Assembly: GCA_902803625.1 (NCBI GenBank)
Contig: CADCQV010000370.1
Coordinates: forward strand, 1 to 5,041
Length of the DNA: 5,041 bases
Source: an uncultured Lachnospiraceae bacterium
GTDB lineage: Bacteria; Bacillota; Clostridia; Lachnospirales; Lachnospiraceae
Direction: 5' to 3'
In this document: positions 1 to 5,041 of the stretch, one piece after another
Layout of the letters: the number at the start of each line of letters is the position of its first letter
Numbering within the stretch: position 1 is the first letter of the stretch
Position numbers and translations under genes: made by a program
The notes under the pieces: generated by a model
Databases searched by the model: none
Told to the model about the DNA's origin: nothing
What the model saw: only the letters and a program-made list of their open reading frames with translations

Positions 1-140
1 AGATGCCTGATATTCAGCTTTGCGAGTCCTCTTATGCTGTTTTTTATGACCATCTTTTCCTTAAAGCTCTGCTTTTCCCCGCCTTCCCTTGTGACGACCA
101 TTGTTCTTTTACATAGATCCTGTCTGTATTCAGCTTCCAT
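1..140 (-). CDS. DUF6382-type protein, N-terminal fragment (3' partial)
   Basis: Only the first 46 codons are in the window; the gene continues past position 1. The visible protein starts MEAEYRQDLCKRTMVV and continues through SFKEKMVIKNSIRGLAKLNIRH. This matches my recollection of the start of DUF6382, an intracellular domain that follows Tad clusters in Clostridia and often precedes a C-terminal FHA (phosphothreonine-binding) domain. There is no signal peptide or membrane segment in the visible part. The ATG is one base after the TGA of the short TadE-like gene, with AGGGG nine bases upstream, so it is in the same transcription unit. A link between pilus assembly and Ser/Thr kinase signalling is inferred from the family and needs the missing part. 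The assignment from so short a fragment is moderate. Confidence 0.65.
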   Translation of the reverse strand, partial: MEAEYRQDLCKRTMVVTREGGEKQSFKEKMVIKNSIRGLAKLNIRH

Positions 141-141
141 A

Positions 142-600
142 TCATTTCGCCCCTTTTTCTCCCGCAATTGCTTCCACGACCCTGCATTCCCTTATGAATC
201 CGGCCGGATCTATGCGGCAGCTTCGTCCCGACACCGTAATGGTTGTGTTTCCCATGCTCATCTGCGGCACCGGCAACACCCCGGAGGGGATAATAAAATC
301 GCCCTTGTAGACCACATTTACCTCACTGCTGTCCACCCTTATGTCCATATCCAGATTTTTTGTGGCCAGAAGGCGGCCTTCCGTCTCCCGTTTTACCGTC
401 TCCCTCACCCTGGAAAAAATATCCCCATGCGGGCTTGTGATCTCGCTTCCCCTTAATGCCGCTTCATTTGCGGCAGCATCCATTACAGCCCTGTCATGGA
501 TAAAAAACGAAAAGTATATGAGAAGCACTGTCACCGCCAGAATAAACGGGAAAAGTAATGATGCCTCAACCGTATATGATGCCTTGAATTTCTTATTCAT
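142..600 (-). CDS. Short TadE-like pseudopilin
   Basis: A 152-residue minor pilin-like protein, the second TadE-type gene of the cluster. The leader MNKKFKA is followed by SYTVEASLLFPFILAVTVLLIYFSFF: Glu12 is the +5 glutamate, cleavage would fall after Ala7, and the membrane helix spans about 13-34. The rest is extracytoplasmic. It has a helical stretch with alternating charges (36-80), then a strand-rich part (DIRVDSSEVNVVYKGDFIIP). Two cysteines (128 and 139) could form a disulfide. It lacks the His/Cys units of the larger TadE-like protein. The ATG has AAAGGAGGG with AGGAGG four bases upstream. The stop TGA is separated from the ATG of the next gene by a single base, suggesting translational coupling. 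A role as initiating or stabilising minor subunit is inferred from the family. Confidence 0.88.
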   Translation of the reverse strand: MNKKFKASYTVEASLLFPFILAVTVLLIYFSFFIHDRAVMDAAANEAALRGSEITSPHGDIFSRVRETVKRETEGRLLATKNLDMDIRVDSSEVNVVYKGDFIIPSGVLPVPQMSMGNTTITVSGRSCRIDPAGFIRECRVVEAIAGEKGAK

Positions 601-614
601 AAACCCTCCTTTTG

Positions 615-1046
615 TCAGATTAGGAATTTGCCGCCTGTCCTTATAATGAGAAACGCCGCCAGAAGAAAAGGCACAAAGGGCAGCTCCCTGTCCCTTTTCC
701 AGCCTTTAATTATCATTGCTCCCACTGAGAACAGCGCCGACAGGAACAGGGCAAAGGTAAGTAGTCTCAGGTTTTCCGAGATCCCGAGAAAAACCCCGGT
801 GACCACGAGAACCAGACCGTCACCTTCTCCTATCGCTCCCTTTGTAATAAAGGAAAGCAGCAGTAATGCGATACCTGCTGCGGCGCCGAGAAGAGCCGCC
901 AGCACTGCCTCTCGTCCGGAGACTGCCGCCGCAATGACCCCAGTCAGAAAAAACGGCAGCAGCACCTTGAAATATATCTCTTTCTTTTTTATGTCCGTGT
1001 ATGAACAGATTATTAAAAAAAGCGTAAGCAATAAGCTCAGGATCAT
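615..1046 (-). CDS. A24-family prepilin peptidase (TadV/CpaA type)
   Basis: An integral-membrane aspartyl protease that cleaves the leaders of the pilin and pseudopilins encoded beside it. The 143-residue form has about six hydrophobic segments. The two catalytic aspartates of the family are visible: Asp18 in SYTDIKKKEI after helix 1, and Asp76 in the GxGD motif IGEGDG. The C-terminal ELPFVPFLLAAFLI resembles the PFAP-type segment of the family. It lacks the N-terminal methyltransferase/Cys region of large bifunctional PilD enzymes, as expected for the short TadV/CpaA class. The ATG at 1046 is chosen because of a GGAGGAGG site eight bases upstream; a GTG at 1073 would add nine residues (starting MRIAEEDRK) and overlap tadE. 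The next TadE-like gene begins after 14 nt, so the enzyme is embedded among its presumed substrates. Confidence 0.93.
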   Translation of the reverse strand: MILSLLLTLFLIICSYTDIKKKEIYFKVLLPFFLTGVIAAAVSGREAVLAALLGAAAGIALLLLSFITKGAIGEGDGLVLVVTGVFLGISENLRLLTFALFLSALFSVGAMIIKGWKRDRELPFVPFLLAAFLIIRTGGKFLI

Positions 1047-1050
1047 TTTT

Positions 1051-1914
1051 CTATCCTCCTCCGCAATCCGCACAAGGGGGTCTTCCCCCCGTTTCAGAGA
1101 TCGGAACCGTCTTCACCGACCTCTTTAATCCCGGACAGCTGATCTTCGTGTGATATCTGTCTCCGTCATCCGTGATGTAGAGGTTTTCCCCGCCCCCTCC
1201 GCCGCAATATTCACATGGATAGTACTTTCCACCGGCATTGTTCCTCTCTTTTCCGACTTCAGTCCTGGTGGTATGGCGGATATTTATATTGAGGTGGGGG
1301 CAGTTCCTGTCCCTGTGATAAACAGTCCCCTTCTCGGTGATAAAGACCATCTCCTCCTCTTCTTCGCCGGAGCGGTCCTCCCTGTGGCTGTTGTCGTAGC
1401 CTGTGAAAGCTCTTATTCTCGCCCTGTCTATAACCCTGAAGCCCTGAACCCCCGGCAGCGGAAAAAAGATCTTCATCCGCCAGACCGCATTCAGATCTAT
1501 CATCTGATCAGGGCCCAGAACATTTGAATGGATAAAAGACAATCCTCCTGCACCGTTCTCCACCGGAATCTCTCCGGTTCCCTCCTTTTTCAGATCCTCC
1601 ATTACCATGCTTTTCCCGACGGTCAGGGAAACGGCCTTTGCACCCACAATACTTCCTTCAAGGCCGGCTCTGCTCCCCGCATAGGCATATGCGCTGAGCT
1701 TACGTCCGTTTTCCAGAAGTGCCGCGTTCATATTGCCGGAAAACCTCACCGCTTCGCCGATCATTATCAAAGAGAGTACGGCAAAGATAAAAAGCGGCAG
1801 CGCGATCGCGGTTTCTATGGTAAGGCTTCCCTTTAAGCCCCTGATATAAGAAGAAGCGGGCAGATCCCTTTTTTGTAGATGTTTATTTTGTTTGGTAAGC
1901 AGTTTCTTTCGCAT
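1051..1914 (-). CDS. tadE: TadE-like pseudopilin with tandem C-terminal His/Cys motifs
   Basis: A 287-residue minor pilin-like protein. A long basic leader (1-29) ends in Gly29, followed by SLTIETAIALPLFIFAVL, the TadE signature, with Glu34 at +5 and a membrane helix at about 35-52. Residues 53-175 form the extracytoplasmic body. After an acidic linker (GEEEEE, 183-188) come two similar units. Unit 1 is VFITEKGTVYH with His200, Cys205, Cys234 and Cys237. Unit 2 is LYITDDGDRYH with His255, Cys260, Cys281 and Cys284. Each follows a YH-x4-C-P-x-L ... C-x2-C plan, suggesting a small zinc knuckle or paired disulfides outside the cell; metal binding is inferred. The ATG at 1914 is the first start after an in-frame stop six codons upstream, and its ribosome binding site is poor, so coupling or a leader effect is possible. 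The C-terminal CGGG codons overlap the ribosome binding site of the peptidase gene. Confidence 0.88.
   Translation of the reverse strand: MRKKLLTKQNKHLQKRDLPASSYIRGLKGSLTIETAIALPLFIFAVLSLIMIGEAVRFSGNMNAALLENGRKLSAYAYAGSRAGLEGSIVGAKAVSLTVGKSMVMEDLKKEGTGEIPVENGAGGLSFIHSNVLGPDQMIDLNAVWRMKIFFPLPGVQGFRVIDRARIRAFTGYDNSHREDRSGEEEEEMVFITEKGTVYHRDRNCPHLNINIRHTTRTEVGKERNNAGGKYYPCEYCGGGGGENLYITDDGDRYHTKISCPGLKRSVKTVPISETGGRPPCADCGGG
1055..1062 (-). promoter_or_regulatory. Ribosome binding site that fixes the prepilin peptidase start
   Basis: GGAGGAGG on the minus strand lies eight bases before the ATG at 1046. It is embedded in the last glycine codons and stop of the tadE gene. It favours ATG 1046 over the in-frame GTG at 1073, which would create a 23-nt overlap and is preceded by no comparable site. 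Confidence 0.85.
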
Positions 1915-1940
1915 GTCTTTTTTATCTGGTTAAGGAGTAA

Positions 1941-2003
1941 TCATCTGTTCTTGGGGGAATCCGGGATCCACCCGCTTCTTCTTACATCAGGCCGGCCTGT
2001 CAT
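1941..2003 (-). CDS. Possible 20-residue leader ORF (doubtful)
   Basis: The frame opens with an ATG that directly follows the TAA stop of the DUF5702 gene and ends in TGA 26 nt before the tadE ATG. The product would be a basic, Arg- and Pro-containing peptide beginning MTGRPDVRR. It has no ribosome binding site of its own and could only be read by re-initiation. It may carry ribosomes toward tadE, which also lacks a good site, or may be chance. It resembles no family I know. Confidence 0.15.
   Translation of the reverse strand: MTGRPDVRRSGWIPDSPKNR
1988..1999. repeat. Perfect 12-bp GC-rich palindrome in the DUF5702-tadE spacer
   Basis: CAGGCCGGCCTG is self-complementary and sits four bases past the DUF5702 stop codon. 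A short second stem (CGGG-TGGAT-CCCG on the transcript strand) lies just downstream. No U-tract follows, so this is not a standard terminator. A role in mRNA processing or differential expression of the two halves of the operon is inferred only. Confidence 0.4.
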
Positions 2004-3416
2004 TTACTCAATGATCGCTTCATAGGAAAAATCCCTTCTTATGGTGAAGGAATATCCCTTTTTTGCCTTAAGGCTCACATCCGCCTCTAAATAGTCAATA
2101 CATCCGTCCATACGGAAACCTCTGTTTCCCTCCTTTGTACGCATATTCATCTCTATTACGTCCATAGCCCTCATCACCTTTTTTGTTTTGTCCTCAGCAG
2201 CCAGAAGCATAAGACAGTAATCTCCGTAATCAAGGCCTGTCCCGCTGCTGTCCCTGCTCACAGGAAGACTCAGGAACAGAGGGAGCTCTGCAACGACCTT
2301 TAATCTGAAGTCCTTTCCCTCCTTTATGACCGGTATCTTCCCGCCCTTCAAAAGAGTCCGCATATCTACTACACTTTCCGCAAAGCCCCAGGTGAAAAGA
2401 AGCATATCCGTAAGGGGCTCCTCTATTTCCGGATTTAAGAGAAGCAGGGAGATTACGGCTGCCAGAGCCTTGCACTGGCTTTTCTTTCCCTCATCCTTAA
2501 ATACCGCCATGGTATCCGCAGCTTCCCTTATCAGGAAAAGCTTAAATACCGTATCCCTGAAATTAGCCCGGTCCGTGTTTTTCCCGTTAAGGATGTATTC
2601 AAGCTCATAAGAGCAGGATCCGTGTGAAAGATCATTGATAAAGGAGCTCATTTTCCACTTGAGGTATGCATCAAACAAAAGATCATTTGCAAGTGAGTCC
2701 GGATTGCTTTCCGCTCTCATAACCCCGCTGCCCTGCCTCAGATCCCTGTGGGATGCGGTATTTCTCAGATCCAGCCTCTTCTCGGAAACGCTTACCCCTC
2801 CGGATACCAGCTTTTCCACTATTCCAGGTCTTTCATCGAATACCTCGTCCACAGGACACTTTTCGACCTTCAGATCCACCCCTTTTAATTTCTTTTCCAC
2901 ATCCTGTCTCTTCCTGTCCGTATCATAATCCTCTATGCCGCTGGTCTTGTAATCCATGGCGTTTTTCTTCAGTTTTTCCACGATTCCCAGACCGAAATGA
3001 TCCTTTACGGCGTGGATCGCCTGCCGCTTAAATTCCCGGCCTCCCTGATCGGAAGCATATGAATACAGCGTGAGATCCGCTTTCTCCACATCCAATGCCA
3101 TGATCTCGTCCAGTCCGAAGGACAGTATCCCTTTTGCGGGACGGCCATTATACTGCATATAGGAACGGAGATGATCCTTTGTTGCGGCTATATCCGCTTT
3201 TCCCGTTCCGTAGGTGGTGTCTATGAAGAGGAGATCATAATCTTTCAGCAGTTCCCTGTTATACTCCGCAAATACCGACAATAGCCCCATCTCCATGATC
3301 ATTTCCGTGCGCATCCTCAGAGCGCTGTATCGAGCGCTTTCGATCACGGCTCCTATTAGAGACAGTATGATTGTCAGTGATAAGCTCAGAAAAACAGTTA
3401 TTGTTCCCCTCTTCAT
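2004..3416 (-). CDS. DUF5702 domain-containing pseudopilin-like surface protein
   Basis: A 470-residue protein recognised as the DUF5702 family that accompanies Tad loci in Clostridia. The N-terminus KRGTITVFLSLSLTIIL forms one membrane helix (about 5-25), with a Gly4-Thr5 junction like a prepilin leader but Phe instead of Glu at +5. Then come the family motifs ESARYSALRMRTEMI (26-40), SVFAEYNRELLKDYDLLFIDTTYG (47-70), ELEYILNGKNTDR (271-283), LFLIREAAD (293-301), FTWGFAESVVDMRTLLKGGKIP (341-362) and GLDYGDYCLMLLA (394-406). The bulk is predicted outside the membrane, so a TadG-like role at the base or tip of the pilus is plausible but inferred. The start is supported by AAAGGGAGG four bases upstream of the ATG. 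The stop TAA abuts an ATG (2003), and 89 nt separate it from the next TadE-like gene. Length is normal, with no sign of damage. The exact biochemical function is unknown. Confidence 0.88.
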   Translation of the reverse strand: MKRGTITVFLSLSLTIILSLIGAVIESARYSALRMRTEMIMEMGLLSVFAEYNRELLKDYDLLFIDTTYGTGKADIAATKDHLRSYMQYNGRPAKGILSFGLDEIMALDVEKADLTLYSYASDQGGREFKRQAIHAVKDHFGLGIVEKLKKNAMDYKTSGIEDYDTDRKRQDVEKKLKGVDLKVEKCPVDEVFDERPGIVEKLVSGGVSVSEKRLDLRNTASHRDLRQGSGVMRAESNPDSLANDLLFDAYLKWKMSSFINDLSHGSCSYELEYILNGKNTDRANFRDTVFKLFLIREAADTMAVFKDEGKKSQCKALAAVISLLLLNPEIEEPLTDMLLFTWGFAESVVDMRTLLKGGKIPVIKEGKDFRLKVVAELPLFLSLPVSRDSSGTGLDYGDYCLMLLAAEDKTKKVMRAMDVIEMNMRTKEGNRGFRMDGCIDYLEADVSLKAKKGYSFTIRRDFSYEAIIE

Positions 3417-3442
3417 ATAACCTCCCTTTGGTCAAAATGGTT

Positions 3443-3604
3443 TCAGACCGATCCGGCCTTGGAATTAATGGTCTTAAAGATCTTATTGACCAGATTCGTA
3501 AGCTGTTCCTTGAAAATAAGGACCAGGCCGATGAGAACCACGAGGATCAGGATCATTTCAACGGTTCCTATCGCATCCTCTTCGGCAAAAAACCTTTTCA
3601 GCAT
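3443..3604 (-). CDS. flp: Flp1-like type IVb pilin (major pilin candidate)
   Basis: A 53-residue prepilin and the likely main subunit of the pilus. A short leader (MLKRFFAEEDA) is followed by the pilin signature IGTVE and a long hydrophobic helix, about residues 17-31. An amphipathic tail (FKEQLTNLVNKIFKTINSKAGSV) ends the protein. With Glu16 as the conserved +5 glutamate, cleavage by the A24 peptidase would fall after Ala11, leaving about 42 residues. Many family members have Gly at this position. The start at 3604 is chosen because it has a strong ribosome binding site at six bases and gives the normal family length. A longer reading from ATG 3664 would add 20 residues with no pilin leader character. 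The DUF5702 gene follows after 26 nt. The length and helix match Flp1-like pilins of Clostridia. Abundance in the filament is inferred, not shown. Confidence 0.88.
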   Translation of the reverse strand: MLKRFFAEEDAIGTVEMILILVVLIGLVLIFKEQLTNLVNKIFKTINSKAGSV

Positions 3605-3610
3605 GCCATC

Positions 3611-3616
3611 CCTCCT
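3611..3616 (-). promoter_or_regulatory. Ribosome binding site that fixes the flp start
   Basis: The minus strand has AAAGGAGGG with six bases between AGGAGG and the ATG at 3604. Two in-frame ATGs further upstream (3664 and 3622) lack such a site. The residues MERRDG that they would add are encoded by the Shine-Dalgarno sequence itself, which argues for the 53-residue product. Confidence 0.85.
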
Positions 3617-3619
3617 TTC

Positions 3620-3635
3620 CATAAATATATTTATG
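3620..3635. repeat. Perfect 16-bp AT-rich palindrome upstream of flp
   Basis: CATAAATATATTTATG equals its own reverse complement. It ends one or two bases before the AAAGGAGGG ribosome binding site of the pilin gene. It could be an operator-like dyad, the AT-rich core of an internal promoter, or a weak RNA hairpin affecting access to the ribosome binding site. No good -35 element was found at the right spacing, so a promoter is not claimed. Confidence 0.5.
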
Positions 3636-3640
3636 ATAAA

Positions 3641-3656
3641 GCCCGTTTTGCCGGGC
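3641..3656 (-). other. Intercistronic stem-loop between tadC and flp
   Basis: The transcript strand reads GCCCG, a six-base loop GCAAAA, then CGGGC, extendable by one G-U pair, followed by UUUAUC. The run of U is too short for a convincing intrinsic terminator. A role as attenuator, 3'-end stabiliser of the upstream message or processing signal is inferred. It lies 36 nt upstream of the pilin start, where differential expression of an abundant pilin would make sense. Confidence 0.4.
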
Positions 3657-3693
3657 CGTCTCATACCCGTTAAAGAACAGTTTTCACTCTCCT

Positions 3694-5041
3694 CTATATT
3701 GAAAACGACAGGAATGCCGGTATTATCACTATGATCATCACCACGAGAAGCATTATCCCCATAGGCAGGAGGAGCTTTGTTCCCGCTTCCTCTCCGGTTT
3801 TTCTGGCATTTGCCTTCCTGTCTTCAAAGGCATCCCGCGCCTCTGATTCCAGAACTGCCGTAAGACCCGAATTTCCCTTCTGCAGGTTCTGTGAAAGAAG
3901 AGTTCCGAGTTTCCCGTATCTTCTGACCCCGGCTCTTATGCCGAAATTCTGATAAGCCTGGGACTCCGGCACACCGCCCTTCATTTCCCTTACGGTGATA
4001 AGCATTTCCTCAAAAGCAAATCTCTTTTCTTTTTTGCCGGCTCTCCTCTGCTTCTCATAATCCGACGCTATCCTTTCAAAGGCTCCTCTTATGGTCATTC
4101 CCGCAAAGAAAAACAGATTCAGCCTGCTGACAATGTCCGGATAATCAAGAAGCATTTCCTTTTCTCTTTCCTTTATCCTGTTATCGAGATCCCTGTCCCT
4201 GCCATACCAGATGATAACTGCCGAGATCACGGTCACCGCAAGGATCAGACCTCCTGTTTTTTCCGTAAGAACCCTGTAGCTGATCTCGTTATCCCCTATG
4301 GATCGCGGCAGGATCAGGTTTTCCGACGATACCGTAAGAGCGTCATACCTGTCTATCTTGCTTATGACCATATCCCTTATACGTCCCGCTGCCTCCTTGT
4401 GTCTCGGAAATACCAGCACCGGAAAGGAATAATCCGCATATCTGCCCATATAGCTTAAGTTTGCGGTAAGCACCACGGCCGTCCCCTTCACATCCTTTAC
4501 TTCCTCCTGAATGATCCCGCTGCTGTTCAGCACATCATAATTATCAACGCTCCATTCGATATTTACGGGATATTCTTCAACTGTGTCCATAAGCTCCAGA
4601 TCATATTCCACCTTTTCCAGGGAGCTGTTTTCACCCAGTATCTTCTGTGGCAGGCTCTCTCCGATCTCATCAAAGATCCTTTCTATCTCCTCATCGCTAT
4701 ACTGTCTCTCTCCCACAGTCAGGGCAATCGGCTGCTCAAGCTCCCTGTCACCTACTCTTGCGATGAGCTCCACGGTCCGGTCTCCCTTCCCGTAGCCGTT
4801 TCTCTCTATTTTCAGGCAGTCCTCGTCCGCCGACTTTATAAGCGTACTTACGGTGACGACTGCCGCCAGTACTCCTCCGACAAGGATCACGGTAAGCACT
4901 TCACTGAGCTTATCGACCCTGAATTTCTCCGCTTCCTTCCTGCCGCCTGCCGCAGGGTTAAGGAGCATCTGCTTCTTTATGATCTCCGCATTTCCGGAGA
5001 GCTTGAATTTTTTCAGGATACTTACTGCAAAACGTCTGATG
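3694..5041 (-). CDS. tadC: TadC-like type II secretion system F-family platform protein, 5' partial
   Basis: Inner-membrane platform protein of a Tad pilus machine, expected to work with TadB and the CpaF/TadA ATPase. The frame stays open to the window edge: 24 codons precede the ATG at 4968, which has no good ribosome binding site, so the true start is probably beyond 5041. Numbering from that ATG, a membrane helix lies at about 24-42, a polar extracytoplasmic segment at about 46-236, a second helix at 238-255, a basic cytoplasmic stretch (RDRDLDNRIKEREK), and a T2SSF domain from about 275 to the end. The T2SSF domain shows family motifs DYPDIVSRL, AGMTIRGAFERIA, GGVPESQAY, YGKLGTLLSQNL and GEEAGTKLLLPM, and ends in a hydrophobic helix (399-422). 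The loop includes an Ig-like segment (about 134-188), unusual compared with proteobacterial TadC. Flp follows after an 89-nt gap. The family call is firm; the TadC rather than TadB assignment rests on order and the C-terminal motifs. Confidence 0.9.
   Translation of the reverse strand, partial: IRRFAVSILKKFKLSGNAEIIKKQMLLNPAAGGRKEAEKFRVDKLSEVLTVILVGGVLAAVVTVSTLIKSADEDCLKIERNGYGKGDRTVELIARVGDRELEQPIALTVGERQYSDEEIERIFDEIGESLPQKILGENSSLEKVEYDLELMDTVEEYPVNIEWSVDNYDVLNSSGIIQEEVKDVKGTAVVLTANLSYMGRYADYSFPVLVFPRHKEAAGRIRDMVISKIDRYDALTVSSENLILPRSIGDNEISYRVLTEKTGGLILAVTVISAVIIWYGRDRDLDNRIKEREKEMLLDYPDIVSRLNLFFFAGMTIRGAFERIASDYEKQRRAGKKEKRFAFEEMLITVREMKGGVPESQAYQNFGIRAGVRRYGKLGTLLSQNLQKGNSGLTAVLESEARDAFEDRKANARKTGEEAGTKLLLPMGIMLLVVMIIVIIPAFLSFSI

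Noticed and set aside
34..456. A 140-codon plus-strand open frame antisense to the short TadE-like gene
   Set aside because: Its low-complexity His/Arg/Pro-rich product spans two minus-strand genes with clear starts and ribosome binding sites; it is a shadow frame.
1047..1073. A GTG start for the prepilin peptidase at 1073
   Set aside because: It lacks a suitable ribosome binding site and overlaps tadE by 23 nt, while ATG 1046 has an ideal site.
628..1128. A 166-codon plus-strand open frame antisense to the peptidase gene
   Set aside because: It is Arg/Ser/Pro-rich with no family resemblance and no ribosome binding site, and it mirrors an A24 peptidase gene with intact catalytic motifs on the other strand.
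3641..3656. Intrinsic terminator between tadC and flp
   Set aside because: The stem is only five GC pairs plus a wobble, and only three U follow before AUC. Ending the operon between tadC and its pilin would also make little sense without a clear new promoter.
3605..3664. A 20-residue N-terminal extension of the pilin from ATG 3664
   Set aside because: It would read through the hairpin, palindrome and Shine-Dalgarno sequence. The 53-residue form has the proper ribosome binding site and family length.
1..5041. CRISPR array, insertion sequence, tRNA or rRNA gene, toxin-antitoxin pair or phage-defence system
   Set aside because: No spaced direct repeats, transposase motifs, tRNA-like folds or defence domains were seen. 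All the genes fit one Tad pilus operon on one strand.

Overview
The window carries seven genes, all on the minus strand and tightly packed. They form the distal part of a Tad/Flp (type IVc pilus-like) locus. The gene order, the DUF5702 protein, the short Flp1-like pilin, the strong AGGAGG ribosome binding sites and the moderate G+C all suggest an anaerobic Firmicute, most likely Lachnospiraceae or a related Clostridia lineage. The taxon is inferred from family recognition, not from a marker gene.

In transcription order (high to low coordinates) the genes are: a TadC-like inner-membrane platform protein whose 5' end lies outside the window (5041-3694); a 53-residue Flp1-like pilin (3604-3443); a DUF5702 pseudopilin-like protein (3416-2004); a TadE-like pseudopilin with two C-terminal His/Cys motifs (1914-1051); an A24 prepilin peptidase (1046-615); a second, short TadE-like pseudopilin (600-142); and the first 46 codons of a DUF6382-type protein (140-1) that runs off the left edge. 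Most junctions are 1 to 26 nt. Two junctions of 89 nt, before flp and before the first TadE gene, are the only real intergenic stretches. Each contains a perfect palindrome.

The likely assembly logic is as follows. The peptidase trims the leaders of Flp and the TadE-like proteins. The TadC-like protein, with TadB and the CpaF/TadA ATPase presumably encoded upstream outside the window, drives their extrusion. DUF5702 and the TadE-like proteins act as minor or priming subunits at the cell surface. The DUF6382 protein may link the machine to phospho-signalling, because this family often carries a C-terminal FHA domain (not visible here). No promoter for the whole operon and no convincing terminator are visible, so transcription probably enters from beyond 5041 and continues past position 1.

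This is a known kind of locus, not a wholly new system. The unusual parts are the roughly 190-residue extracytoplasmic insertion with an Ig-like segment in the TadC-like protein, the tandem YH-x4-C / CxxC motifs on the first TadE-like protein, and the structured leaders before flp and tadE. No stretch longer than 300 bases lacks a gene. Long open frames on the plus strand are shadows of these genes.
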